Positions 55,212 through 64,000 of a stretch of 64,000 nucleotides of DNA are shown here, piece after piece. Every line of letters begins with the position of its first letter. The stretch's first letter is position 1. The notes beneath the pieces were generated by a model. It saw nothing but the letters and a program-made list of their open reading frames with translations, was not told where the DNA came from and searched no databases. The stretch spans positions 1-64,000 of the forward strand of contig RDZH01000012.1 of assembly GCA_004293935.1 (NCBI GenBank). Reading direction: 5' to 3'. Source of the DNA: Alphaproteobacteria bacterium. GTDB lineage: Bacteria > Pseudomonadota > Alphaproteobacteria > Rickettsiales > UBA998. The translations under genes and the position numbers were made by a program.

Positions 55212-56825
55212 TTATGCGTGTGGCTGATTCACCGTAGGCGTTACCGCCACATTCTCGCTCAGTTCTTCACGCATTTCATGCGCCAGAACGCTTTTACGGT
55301 AGCCGTACAGCGCGTAAATCAGCATCCCAACCAGCATATACGGTCCGACATGATGCAGCACATCACGCCCACTCGGAGTGATCACAATATCCCCTTGCGC
55401 ATCAAACCCTGCAAAAATCGTGAAAGATAAATAGGCGCAGGTGAGAATCCCGAAAATAGGCGTAAATGGCATGAAGGGCGTGCGGAACGGACGTGCCAAT
55501 TCAGGATGATATTTGCGCATATATAACACGCTCACGCACACAATCATAAAGGCAGCAAGTGTGCCAAGGCTCACTAAATCCCCCAGCAAACTAATGGGTG
55601 TCATCCCCGCTGCTACGGCAACCACGCCCCCAACAATCACAGTATTGATGTAGGGTGTATGGAATTTAGAATGCACCTTCGCGAATATTTGCGGCATCAA
55701 ACCATCCCGCGCCATCACATAGAAGATACGTGTTTGACCATATACCAGCACCAACATCACCGAGGTAAGCCCAGTGATCGCGCCAATTTTAATCAGCATC
55801 GAAAACCAATCCAAACCAATTTTATCCACTGCCAGTGCCATGGGATCAGGCACGCTCAATTTGCGATAATCGACAATGCCCGTTAATACGGCAGCAACAC
55901 CAATATAAAGCACGGTACACACAAGCAATGATCCCAAAATACCAAACGGCATATCTTTTTGCGGATTTTTTGCTTCTTGCGCCGCCGTAGATACCGCTTC
56001 AAAGCCAACATACGCAAAAAAGATAATGCTCGCAGCACGGAACACCCCATCCCATCCATAGACACCGGGGGCTTCATTTTCAGGAATAAACGGCACCCAA
56101 TTATCAGGGTTCACATAGAATATTCCTATTCCCACAAAAAGCAGCACCACCGCTAATTTAATAAATACCACGATATTATTGATAGTAGCAGATTCACTCA
56201 CGCCCACAATCAACAATAAAGTAATCGCAGAAACACCAAGGAACGCAGGCAGGTTAAAGACCCCATAAATAAAATCTCCTGCACCATTCATCAGATAACC
56301 ATCAGCACTAAAGGCATATCCCGCTTCAATAAACAAGGGATAAAATGCTTCACTCACACGTATCAACTCACCTTTTGCAATGGTTAGCTCAGGCGGAATC
56401 ATCACGCCTGCCCCAAGCAAAAAGCTATTCATATAACCCGACCATCCGACGGCAACTGTTGATGCGGCAACACCATATTCCAGCACAAGCAGCCAGCCCA
56501 TCGTCCATGCCAAAAGCTCCCCAAGCGTAGCATACGCATAGGTATACGCACTTCCCGAAATAGGCAATACCGAAGCAAGCTCCGCATAACATAGCCCAAC
56601 CATCGCACAAGCAAGCCCTGTAAAAATAAAGGAGAGCATCAGTGCCGGCCCAGCGTGATCCGCAGCAGCTTTGCCCGTCATCACAAAAATTCCCGCCCCA
56701 ATGATACAGCCAATACCAAGGCTCAATAAATTCCATTTCCCTAAAGTCCGCTTCAAGGTAGAATTACTCCCCTCTTGCTGGATACGCGCAACTGATTTTT
56801 TGATGAATAAGCGTTTGATACTCAT
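55212..56825 (-). CDS. APC-family amino acid permease (cationic type)
   Basis: 537 residues with about 12-14 membrane segments. GIGCIIGAGIFVMTG at the first segment is the APC amino-acid binding loop; SGSAYTYAYATLGELLAW and FFAYVGFEAVSTAAQEAKNPQKDMP match the CAT/YfnA subgroup. It carries amino acids, cationic or branched, across the inner membrane; the exact substrate cannot be read. Basic N-terminus, soluble C-terminal tail. Confidence 0.88.
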   Translation of the reverse strand: MSIKRLFIKKSVARIQQEGSNSTLKRTLGKWNLLSLGIGCIIGAGIFVMTGKAAADHAGPALMLSFIFTGLACAMVGLCYAELASVLPISGSAYTYAYATLGELLAWTMGWLLVLEYGVAASTVAVGWSGYMNSFLLGAGVMIPPELTIAKGELIRVSEAFYPLFIEAGYAFSADGYLMNGAGDFIYGVFNLPAFLGVSAITLLLIVGVSESATINNIVVFIKLAVVLLFVGIGIFYVNPDNWVPFIPENEAPGVYGWDGVFRAASIIFFAYVGFEAVSTAAQEAKNPQKDMPFGILGSLLVCTVLYIGVAAVLTGIVDYRKLSVPDPMALAVDKIGLDWFSMLIKIGAITGLTSVMLVLVYGQTRIFYVMARDGLMPQIFAKVHSKFHTPYINTVIVGGVVAVAAGMTPISLLGDLVSLGTLAAFMIVCVSVLYMRKYHPELARPFRTPFMPFTPIFGILTCAYLSFTIFAGFDAQGDIVITPSGRDVLHHVGPYMLVGMLIYALYGYRKSVLAHEMREELSENVAVTPTVNQPHA

Positions 56826-56942
56826 AAATTATGCTCCCTGCTTGCACGAGGCACATCACATAGGATGCAACCCTTGATCGTACTTTGTTAGCATTAATTC
56901 TAAGTAATGGCAAGCATTTTCACAAACTAAGCGTTATCATTA

Positions 56943-57632
56943 TCAGCGCACATGGCGTACCGTCGTGGCAGCCGCTTCAGCAACGCGCTCCACCCATCCC
57001 TTACCCGTTGTTGCACGCAATGTTCCATCGGCTGCAATCCCTGCACCAAGAGCCACTTTAGCTGTACCCTTCAATCTTTGCGCACCCGTAATAGGTTGTT
57101 CTTTGTCTTTTTGTTGCAAATCTTTTAAGCCACTATAGATGAATGCTGCTCCTACTCCCGCCTCACCAACGCCCGCAACGGTTGAAGCATAGCCGTGCCT
57201 ACCGACAGCCGTAGGTTGAGTTTTCACAAGCGCACCCCCTCCCTCTGGAGAAAGCACAGCCTCCATACCCGCCTCCGCACCCGCCGCTGCACTCGCTGCC
57301 GGATGAGGCATGGCAGCCATATCAGGAACAACGGGCAATTCAGTGGGGGGAAGCAGGGGTGTCGAATCGAGCGGTACAGAACCTAGCGTCACAGCATCCA
57401 CATCAATCACTGGAGATACATCGCCCACATGGCTAACTGTTTCATGCACAGCACTTGCGAGATCTTGTGCTTTACGTGCATCCCAAAATTCGGCATTATG
57501 GCTACCCAACAACGCTTTTTGCTCAGATGTCAAACTATCAAAAACCTTAGCAAACCCTTCTGGGTCTTGGGCAGACATTCTCCCTAAATCTCCAAAATTC
57601 AACCCATCTGGCAATGAAACATCCGAACTCAT
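56943..57632 (-). CDS. Orphan Ala/Gly-rich protein, Arg C-terminus
   Basis: 229 residues from the ATG at 57632, which has AGGAA upstream. A helical N-terminal region (FAKVFDSLTSEQKALLGSHNAEFWDARKAQDLASAV), a Pro-rich middle (PLLPPTELPVVPDMAAMP), then a hydrophobic Gly/Ala-rich stretch (STVAGVGEAGVGAAFIYSG and VALGAGIAADGTL) that could touch a membrane. It ends in T-V-R-H-V-R. No family recognised. Confidence 0.6.
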   Translation of the reverse strand: MSSDVSLPDGLNFGDLGRMSAQDPEGFAKVFDSLTSEQKALLGSHNAEFWDARKAQDLASAVHETVSHVGDVSPVIDVDAVTLGSVPLDSTPLLPPTELPVVPDMAAMPHPAASAAAGAEAGMEAVLSPEGGGALVKTQPTAVGRHGYASTVAGVGEAGVGAAFIYSGLKDLQQKDKEQPITGAQRLKGTAKVALGAGIAADGTLRATTGKGWVERVAEAAATTVRHVR

Positions 57633-57936
57633 CTGCACTATTCCTATTATTCATTTAATCTTTAAGAAGAATTATAACAAAGCATTATGTCATTTGCATG
57701 AAGGTTGCGGATGTTTTTAGTCATAATGGCGTTGTCCTTGAGAATAAAAAACTCGCCCTATCTATTTCATAAAAACATGTCATTTTTATGACAACCGCGC
57801 CTCATGCAATTACATCTTGCAACTTCCGTGCAGAAAGAGTACAAGAGGAGAGTTTGACATTAGTACACATACACGGGAATCCAATCATGCCCAAATATAG
57901 CGATATGCGGTTACTTTCGTATAACGGGAGAAATGC

Positions 57937-58851
57937 GTGACGATACCATCCTATCATGAAATGTATGCCCCGATCCTCACTTTGCTAACAGATGGTGAGG
58001 TTCATAGTTATCGCACTGCGATGGATGCAATGGCACAGCATTTCAGATTGTCTGATATGGAAATCAGCGCAACACTCCCTAAAGGGGGCAATGTTTTGTA
58101 TGATCGCATTTCATGGGCGGTTCTTTACCTTAAAAAAGCTGGTATGATTACTCAACCGAAACGTGGGGCATTTTGTATCAGCGATGCAGGGCGTGCTTTG
58201 CTTAAAGAAGCACATCCCCACATCAACAATAAGCTACTTGCAGAAAAGTCTATTGCTTTTGGGGCGTTCACGAAAAGAGCGAAGGAAGTATCCCTATCTT
58301 ATGCAGAAAAAGAACGTGATATACCTCCACGTGATATACCTCCAGAAGAAGCAATAGCAGAGGCATTTGCGCAACTCAATGAAGTGTTGATTAGTGAATT
58401 AATGCAGCTTATGCAATCGGCATCATGGCAGTTTTTTGAACATCTTGTCCTCAAAGTAATGGTGGCTATGGGTTATGGCGGGTCATTCAATGAAGCGCAT
58501 CAAGTGGTTGGGCGTTCGGGGGATGGTGGCATAGACGGCATCATCAAAGAAGATATTTTAGGGATGGATATGATCTATCTGCAAGCCAAGAAATGGGATC
58601 AGACGGTCGGACGCGAAACGGTGCAGAGTTTCGTGGGTGCGTTAGCAGTAAAACAATCGAAGAAAGGTATTTTGATTAGCACTTCTGATTTTTCAAAGGG
58701 AGCGCGTGATTATGCGGCATCCCTAAAAGAAACCCGCATTGTGTTGATTGACGGAAGACAGTTGGCACAATATATGATAGATCACAATGTCGGTGTTACC
58801 GAATCCACAAATTACATACTCAAAAAAATAGATAGCGATTTTTTTGAATAA
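57937..58851 (+). CDS. Mrr-type restriction endonuclease
   Basis: 304 residues from a GTG with GGGAG upstream. N-terminal winged-helix Mrr_N domain (about 1-100) and a C-terminal PD-(D/E)xK nuclease domain with GRSGDGGIDG (D200) and YLQAKKW (Q216, K218). Mrr enzymes cut DNA carrying foreign methylation (type IV restriction). No methyltransferase partner is adjacent. A 15-bp tandem duplication (58315-58344) repeats RDIPP in the linker. Confidence 0.88.
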   Translation: MTIPSYHEMYAPILTLLTDGEVHSYRTAMDAMAQHFRLSDMEISATLPKGGNVLYDRISWAVLYLKKAGMITQPKRGAFCISDAGRALLKEAHPHINNKLLAEKSIAFGAFTKRAKEVSLSYAEKERDIPPRDIPPEEAIAEAFAQLNEVLISELMQLMQSASWQFFEHLVLKVMVAMGYGGSFNEAHQVVGRSGDGGIDGIIKEDILGMDMIYLQAKKWDQTVGRETVQSFVGALAVKQSKKGILISTSDFSKGARDYAASLKETRIVLIDGRQLAQYMIDHNVGVTESTNYILKKIDSDFFE

Positions 58852-58887
58852 TCTTACCTCTAACCTCTCATCACGGGAAAATATATC

Positions 58888-61800
58888 ATGCCAAAACGCA
58901 CCGACATTCATTCCATTCTTATCATTGGCGCAGGGCCTATTGTCATTGGGCAGGCATGTGAGTTTGATTATTCGGGGACGCAGGCGTGTAAAGCCTTGCG
59001 GGAAGAAGGCTACCGCGTGATTTTGGTGAACTCAAACCCCGCCACCATCATGACCGATCCTGAAACGGCAGATGTCACTTATATTGAACCCATCACACCC
59101 GAGATGGTGGAAAAAATCATCATCAAAGAGCAACCTGACGCGCTCCTTCCAACGATGGGCGGGCAAACAGCCTTGAATTGCGCGAAAGCATTAGCAGAAA
59201 ATGGGGTGCTTCATGCGCATAATGTTCAACTAATTGGTGCATCGTTGGATGCCATTAATAAAGCCGAAGATCGCCGTTTATTTGCGGAAGCGATGGCGCG
59301 CATTGGCTTGGAATGTCCGAAGCAAGCCGTGGTGCATTCCATGGAAACCGCATTGAGCGTTTTAGCGGAAGTGGGGCTTCCCGCCATTATCCGTCCTTCC
59401 TTCACCATGGGTGGAGCTGGTGGTGGCATTGCCTATAACCGTGAGGAGTTCATTGAGATTGTCCGCACAGGGCTAGAGATGTCGCCCGTGCGCGAAGTGC
59501 TGATTGATGAATCCGTGCTTGGTTGGAAAGAATATGAGATGGAAGTGGTGCGCGATAAGGCGGATAATTGCATTATTGTATGTTCGATAGAGAATGTCGA
59601 TCCGATGGGCGTGCATACGGGGGATTCAATCACCGTAGCCCCTGCCATGACACTTACTGATAAAGAATATCAAATCATGCGCGATGCTTCCATTGCGGTA
59701 TTGCGTGAAATTGGTGTGGATACAGGCGGTTCAAACGTCCAATTTGCGGTGAACCCTGAAAATGGACGGATGATCGTCATTGAGATGAACCCGCGTGTAT
59801 CGCGTTCTTCTGCATTGGCATCCAAAGCCACGGGCTTCCCCATCGCCAAGGTTGCTGCGAAATTGGCAGTAGGATACACGTTGGATGAAATCACCAACGA
59901 TGTTACACGCGCAACCCCTGCATCCTTTGAACCATCCATTGACTATATCGTCACGAAGATTCCACGCTTTGCCTTTGAAAAATTCCCCGAAGCGGATCAA
60001 ATGCTCACCACTTCGATGAAATCCGTAGGGGAAGCGATGGCGATGGGGCGAAATTTTGCCGAATCATTGCAAAAAGCCTTGCGTTCCCTAGAAACAGGAC
60101 TCACGGGACTCAATCCCGTTATTGAACCATGCGACGGCGCGCTAGAAGAAATTAAAGCACGCTTAGCCCGCCCTACCCCTGATCGTTTGCTCATCGTCGC
60201 CGATGCCTTTCGTCACGGCATGAGTGTGGAAGAAATATTCGATTTAAGCAACTATGATCCATGGTTTTTGGAGCAGATTAAAGAAATTGTACGCATGGAG
60301 CAATCCATCATCGAACATGGTCTACCAACGGATCGCCGTGGAATGCTTTATGTGAAAAAATTTGGCTTCAGCGATGAACGTCTTGCGCAATTAACCAAGA
60401 AAGAGGTGAAAGCCGTCACCAGCGCACGCGAACAATTAAAAGTGATGCCCGTCTATAAACGCATTGATACATGCGCAGGAGAGTTTGATGCACTCACCGC
60501 CTATATGTATTCCACCTATGAAGGGGATGGGCAAAAACAAGGGGCATGTGAAGCAGAGCCAAGCGACCGCGAAAAAATCATTATCCTAGGTGGCGGGCCA
60601 AACCGTATTGGGCAAGGGATTGAGTTTGACTATTGCTGTGTCCATGCTGCTTATGCACTGTCAGAGGCAGGTTATGAAACCATCATGGTGAATTGCAACC
60701 CTGAAACAGTCTCGACAGACTATGACACCTCCGATCGCCTCTATTTTGAACCACTCACTACCGAAGATGTGATCAATCTCATTCGTCGTGAACAGGATAA
60801 TGGCTTTGTGCGTGGTGTTGTCGTGCAGTTTGGTGGGCAAACGCCCCTCAAACTAGCCAAAGCCCTAGAAGCTGCACAAATTCCTATCATTGGCACATCC
60901 CCTGATGCGATTGACTTGGCGGAAGATCGCGAGCGTTTCCAGAAATTGCTCTACAGCCTTGATCTGAAGCAACCCGATAACCGCATTTGCCATGGTGCAG
61001 ATGAAGTCATTGAACAGGCTGAATCGATTGGCTATCCTATCGTGGTACGCCCTTCTTATGTCCTTGGTGGGCGCGCCATGCAAATTATCTATGATGCGCC
61101 GTCATTGCAAGAATACCTGCACACCGTGTTCCGTGAGTTCAAAGATAATCCCATCTTGCTGGATTCCTTCCTCAAAGATGCGGTTGAAATTGATGTTGAT
61201 GCACTCTGCGATGGGCATCAAGTCTATATTGCAGGGATCATGCAGCATATTGAAGAAGCGGGGATTCACTCAGGTGATTCCGCCTGCTCCCTCCCCGCCT
61301 ATAATTTGGGTGAGGAGATGATGGAGGAGCTATGCCGTCAAACGATTATGCTAGCGAAAGCTCTACATGTGGTGGGCTTGCTCAACATCCAATTCGCCAT
61401 TAAAGAGGGTGAAATCTATATCCTAGAAGTCAACCCGCGTGCTAGCCGTACCGTACCGTTTGTGGCCAAAGCCACGGGAATGCCCATTGCCAAATATGCA
61501 GCACGCATGATGGCAGGTGAAAAACTTGCCGATCTTGGCTTAATCGCCACCACTCATGCCCATTTGATGAAACCGCTCCCCTTCATGGCAGTCAAAGAAG
61601 CGGTATTACCGTTCAAACGCTTCCCCGGAGTGGATGTGATTTTAGGACCAGAGATGAAATCTACGGGCGAAGTGATGGGCATAGACAAAGATTTTGCCCG
61701 TGCTTTTGCCAAGGCATATCTTGCCACAGGCAGCAAACTTCCTCTCACCGGCAAAGTATTTGTCTCAGTAAAAGATAGCGACAAAACCGCCCTTGTTGAT

Positions 61801-62148
61801 ATTTGCCGTGATTTAATCGATTTAGGCTTCAGCATTGTGGCAACGCAAGGAACGCAAGAATTCCTGCAACGCCATCAGATACAGGCTGATCGCGTTAATA
61901 AGGTACGTCAAGGACGACCACATATTGTTGATTTACTCAAAGATGGGCATGTGCAGTTTGTGATTAACACCACCGAAGGCGTACAATCCGTGAAGGATAG
62001 CGCATCGATACGCCAAACATCTTTAGCGCAAAACATCGCTTATTCCACCACCATGGAAGGGACTCGCGCCCTCATTGAAGCCATTGCGTGCATTAAAAAA
62101 GACAAAGGTCTTGACGTGTGTAGTTTGCAGGAGTATCATAGCGCGTAA
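58888..62148 (+). CDS. carB: Carbamoyl-phosphate synthase, large chain
   Basis: 1086 residues with two ATP-grasp halves (around 130-400 and 680-940), an allosteric C-terminal domain from about 950, and the repeated start motif ([17 protein letters not shown], then [16 protein letters not shown]). Makes carbamoyl phosphate for pyrimidines and arginine. carA is elsewhere. The orphan membrane protein gene starts 17 bases downstream. Confidence 0.97.
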   Translation: MPKRTDIHSILIIGAGPIVIGQACEFDYSGTQACKALREEGYRVILVNSNPATIMTDPETADVTYIEPITPEMVEKIIIKEQPDALLPTMGGQTALNCAKALAENGVLHAHNVQLIGASLDAINKAEDRRLFAEAMARIGLECPKQAVVHSMETALSVLAEVGLPAIIRPSFTMGGAGGGIAYNREEFIEIVRTGLEMSPVREVLIDESVLGWKEYEMEVVRDKADNCIIVCSIENVDPMGVHTGDSITVAPAMTLTDKEYQIMRDASIAVLREIGVDTGGSNVQFAVNPENGRMIVIEMNPRVSRSSALASKATGFPIAKVAAKLAVGYTLDEITNDVTRATPASFEPSIDYIVTKIPRFAFEKFPEADQMLTTSMKSVGEAMAMGRNFAESLQKALRSLETGLTGLNPVIEPCDGALEEIKARLARPTPDRLLIVADAFRHGMSVEEIFDLSNYDPWFLEQIKEIVRMEQSIIEHGLPTDRRGMLYVKKFGFSDERLAQLTKKEVKAVTSAREQLKVMPVYKRIDTCAGEFDALTAYMYSTYEGDGQKQGACEAEPSDREKIIILGGGPNRIGQGIEFDYCCVHAAYALSEAGYETIMVNCNPETVSTDYDTSDRLYFEPLTTEDVINLIRREQDNGFVRGVVVQFGGQTPLKLAKALEAAQIPIIGTSPDAIDLAEDRERFQKLLYSLDLKQPDNRICHGADEVIEQAESIGYPIVVRPSYVLGGRAMQIIYDAPSLQEYLHTVFREFKDNPILLDSFLKDAVEIDVDALCDGHQVYIAGIMQHIEEAGIHSGDSACSLPAYNLGEEMMEELCRQTIMLAKALHVVGLLNIQFAIKEGEIYILEVNPRASRTVPFVAKATGMPIAKYAARMMAGEKLADLGLIATTHAHLMKPLPFMAVKEAVLPFKRFPGVDVILGPEMKSTGEVMGIDKDFARAFAKAYLATGSKLPLTGKVFVSVKDSDKTALVDICRDLIDLGFSIVATQGTQEFLQRHQIQADRVNKVRQGRPHIVDLLKDGHVQFVINTTEGVQSVKDSASIRQTSLAQNIAYSTTMEGTRALIEAIACIKKDKGLDVCSLQEYHSA

Positions 62149-62165
62149 TCTGGAGGAGGTGCACT

Positions 62166-62852
62166 ATGACACAAGCGCAACAAGAAACATTAGAAACGCC
62201 ACCTGCCCTCCCTGCGTCAATTAAGCAGAAGATTAATCGTGACGCTACCTTTAATGGAGTGATGGAAACAGTAATTGATCCATTCGGCGGAATGTTTACC
62301 AGCGTTGTAGCGATTGGCTCAGCATTTCAACTAGCAAAAAACGCCCTAGGTGGCACGCTCACCAAACAAAATATCATCGGATCATCTGCGGGTATGCTGA
62401 TTGGCGGAGGGATAACAGCGGGGCTTATTTATCTCAATAAAGATGCAGCCCTTGAGAAAGAACAAGGCGTGTACCAAGCCGAACTCCCCAAGATGAATGA
62501 ACATGCTTCTGGTTGGAATGATTTGAATGGACTCTACAAGATGATTTCTGTTGTTTCTGGGGTGTGTGTCGGCGGGTGGACAGGCATGAACTACGGAGGC
62601 AAAGCAGCCTCCTTAGCAGAAAATTTCAAACAAGGCACAGGCAATTTAGCCATGGCAGGCACTGCAGTATTAGGCGGATGCGCTGCCTTTGGTTTGATTC
62701 AAGCCTTCTTGCTACACAACACCAATGCAAAACGCCAAGAACTGCGTGATGCTGTAGCGCAAGAGAGCATGACCCCGTCTTCTGATATAAGCGATGCTCA
62801 GCAAAAAGGCATGATCACGATGGAGCGCGAACCGCAACGCGATCTACGCTAA
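62166..62852 (+). CDS. Orphan membrane protein, Arg C-terminus
   Basis: 228 residues with a perfect GGAGG ribosome-binding site. Four moderately hydrophobic Gly-rich stretches (GGMFTSVVAIGSAFQLA, GSSAGMLIGGGITAGLIYL, MISVVSGVCVGGWTGM, LAMAGTAVLGGCAAFGLIQAFLL) suggest membrane association. The hydrophilic tail ends in E-P-Q-R-D-L-R. No family recognised. Probably co-transcribed with carB. Confidence 0.65.
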   Translation: MTQAQQETLETPPALPASIKQKINRDATFNGVMETVIDPFGGMFTSVVAIGSAFQLAKNALGGTLTKQNIIGSSAGMLIGGGITAGLIYLNKDAALEKEQGVYQAELPKMNEHASGWNDLNGLYKMISVVSGVCVGGWTGMNYGGKAASLAENFKQGTGNLAMAGTAVLGGCAAFGLIQAFLLHNTNAKRQELRDAVAQESMTPSSDISDAQQKGMITMEREPQRDLR

Positions 62853-62995
62853 GAACCTATCTTCATAAAAAACGCATTGCGCTTTTGCTGATAATTTGCT
62901 ATGAATAAAAGGTGTACTTATCGCGCTGTCATCTATTCTTAACATATAGCTGCTATAGTACGCACGTAAAACTATGTACCTTGAGTGAGGATACT

Positions 62996-63493
62996 ATGAC
63001 GCACCACGAATCTTCTTATAATTATCCTTTGCTTGTTGATGAAGCATTGCGCGCCATGGTACAGCGTATTTTGCGCCAAACCCAACATGAGGGGCTGGAT
63101 GGCAACCATCATTTTTATATTTCCTTTAACACAAACCATTCTGCAGTACGCCTTTCTCCGCAATTACGCGAACGCTATCCTGAAGAAATGACGATTGTTG
63201 TGCAGCATCAATATTGGGATTTAGAAGTTGCTAGCCAACATTTTTCTCTGATGCTGAGTTTCAATAACATCCCAGAAAAATTAGTCATTCCTTTTGAGGC
63301 GGTGACCGCCTTTGCTGATCCGAGTGTGCGTTTTGGGGTACAGTTCCATACCCGCCCTGATAGCCATAGAGAAATCCGTGAATTGATTGAAGATGATGCC
63401 TCTATCGCCTCCTTTGAAGAAGAATATGAACCGCAACCAAAAGTTTCAGATGCGGATAAAGTCATATCCTTGGATGCATTCCGCAAACATTAA
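62996..63493 (+). CDS. sspB: ClpXP adaptor SspB, alphaproteobacterial type
   Basis: 165 residues from MTHHESSYNYPLLVDEALRAM, with GAGG upstream; a longer frame to 62912 is not credible. The stringent-starvation-protein-B core (FYISFNTNHSAVRLSPQLRERYPEEMTIVVQHQYWDL) is followed by the short acidic C-terminus ending DKVISLDAFRKH, which in the family docks on ClpX. It delivers ssrA-tagged proteins to ClpXP; the tag RNA is in this same window. Confidence 0.9.
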   Translation: MTHHESSYNYPLLVDEALRAMVQRILRQTQHEGLDGNHHFYISFNTNHSAVRLSPQLRERYPEEMTIVVQHQYWDLEVASQHFSLMLSFNNIPEKLVIPFEAVTAFADPSVRFGVQFHTRPDSHREIRELIEDDASIASFEEEYEPQPKVSDADKVISLDAFRKH

Positions 63494-63499
63494 CACTTC

Positions 63500-64000
63500 A
63501 TGTTCACCTATCTCAATGGTGCGTACATAGAAAAAGACTCCGCCTTCATCTGTGTTGATGATCGCGGATTTCGTTTTGGTGATGGTCTGTTTGAAACCGT
63601 CGCAATCCTAGGTGGCACACCCCACCTTCTTGATGCCCATCTTGCACGCCTTCATGAAGGCATGAGTGCGTTGCGCTTCCCTAAACTCGATGCACCCTAT
63701 CATACTATTATTGATGAGCTTATCACACGCAATCATGTGGTGGATGGCGTTGCGCGCATCATCATCACACGTGGCAGCGGAAGTATTGGCTACCTCCCCA
63801 CCAGCACAACTCCCACCTGCTACATCGAAGCGCACCCCCAAGCTATTGCCCTTGCAGCAGCAAACCCACCGCCCCCCATCCATATCCGCCCAAGCATCTA
63901 TGCACGTATCGGGAGCGATTGCCTGCCAAGTTTCGCTAAAATGACCAATGCCATGAATCTTATCCTTGCACGCATGGAAGCCGAAGATTATGGCGTAGCA
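63500..64000 (+). CDS. pabC: Class IV aminotransferase, probable 4-amino-4-deoxychorismate lyase (partial)
   Basis: Runs off the right edge; 167 codons present. MFTYLNGAYIEKDSAFICVDDRGFRFGDGLFETVAI is the start of class IV PLP enzymes, and KMTNAMNLILA carries the cofactor lysine. Both PabC and branched-chain aminotransferases fit; PabC is favoured because pabB, folB and folK are near and no ilv genes are. It begins seven bases after sspB. Confidence 0.8.
   Translation, partial: MFTYLNGAYIEKDSAFICVDDRGFRFGDGLFETVAILGGTPHLLDAHLARLHEGMSALRFPKLDAPYHTIIDELITRNHVVDGVARIIITRGSGSIGYLPTSTTPTCYIEAHPQAIALAAANPPPPIHIRPSIYARIGSDCLPSFAKMTNAMNLILARMEAEDYGVA

Noticed and set aside
57779..57793. TGTCAT/ATGACA palindrome in the gap before mrr
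   Set aside because: Only six-base arms with T-rich centre; compatible with chance in AT-rich DNA.
59226..59939. Several minus-strand frames inside carB
   Set aside because: carB is complete and highly conserved on the plus strand; these are shadow frames.

Overview
The window looks like a chromosomal segment of an alphaproteobacterium. Independent signs are a circularly permuted (two-piece) tmRNA gene, a class I lysyl-tRNA synthetase, a MucR/Ros-family regulator, an alphaproteobacterial-type SspB, a short general porin and the DegP-Map and HflK-HflC arrangement. By eye the DNA leans AT-rich, and the intergenic regions are full of small palindromes. The cell is Gram-negative (LpxC, porin, YidC, lipoproteins), makes peptidoglycan (MraY), and makes its own folate, riboflavin and probably biotin. 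I cannot name the genus. Five gene-poor loci encode orphan proteins without recognisable families, and there is an M91-like metallopeptidase and the start of a two-partner-secretion exoprotein. These hint at interaction with other cells.

Layout: 1-6.8 kb (mostly minus strand) holds the exoprotein start, the metallopeptidase, an aspartate aminotransferase, two tiny related lipoproteins, and mraY-rpe followed by orphans. 6.8-7.5 kb holds two RNA genes facing apart: permuted ssrA (minus) and tRNA-Asn (plus). 7.7-20.2 kb (minus) is tuf-rpsJ followed by the S10 and spc ribosomal protein clusters, ending with secY-adk; rpsM, rpsK, rpoA and rplQ do not follow. lysK (class I) lies just upstream. 22.2-26.5 kb (plus) holds a triple-SPOR protein, ispH and a DsbD/ScsB-like thiol reductase. 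A brnT-brnA toxin-antitoxin pair (minus) sits at its end between exact 20-bp direct repeats. 27.2-30.5 kb (minus) is yidC-engB-folB-folK. 30.6-32.4 kb has a small membrane protein and a porin. 32.6-35.2 kb (plus) has yggS, an AAA ATPase and a secreted Cys-containing protein. 35.2-39.4 kb (minus) is mrp-ribD-ribE-bioH-bioC. 40.3-48.4 kb (plus) is hflK-hflC-degP-map-alkA and then an anchored periplasmic protein coupled to pabB. 48.4-57.6 kb has two small orphans, a mucR homologue, a methyltransferase, lpxC, a REC-GGDEF-EAL protein, pccB, an amino-acid permease and an orphan. 57.9-64 kb (plus) has an Mrr-type nuclease, carB, an orphan membrane protein, sspB and the start of a class IV aminotransferase (probably pabC).

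Connections: the tmRNA and SspB belong to the same ribosome-rescue and ClpXP degradation route; HflKC, DegP, YidC, SecY and the DsbD-like protein handle envelope proteins; PabB, the class IV aminotransferase, FolB and FolK all serve folate; BioH and BioC sit at the end of a riboflavin operon.

The most unusual observations are: a ~115-nt two-hairpin repeat present twice with compensatory changes (after the porin gene, and upstream of mucR); a tmRNA tag frame that appears broken by one base; brnTA flanked by a duplicated dsbD 3' end; and a set of orphan proteins that all end in a short arginine-rich tail.
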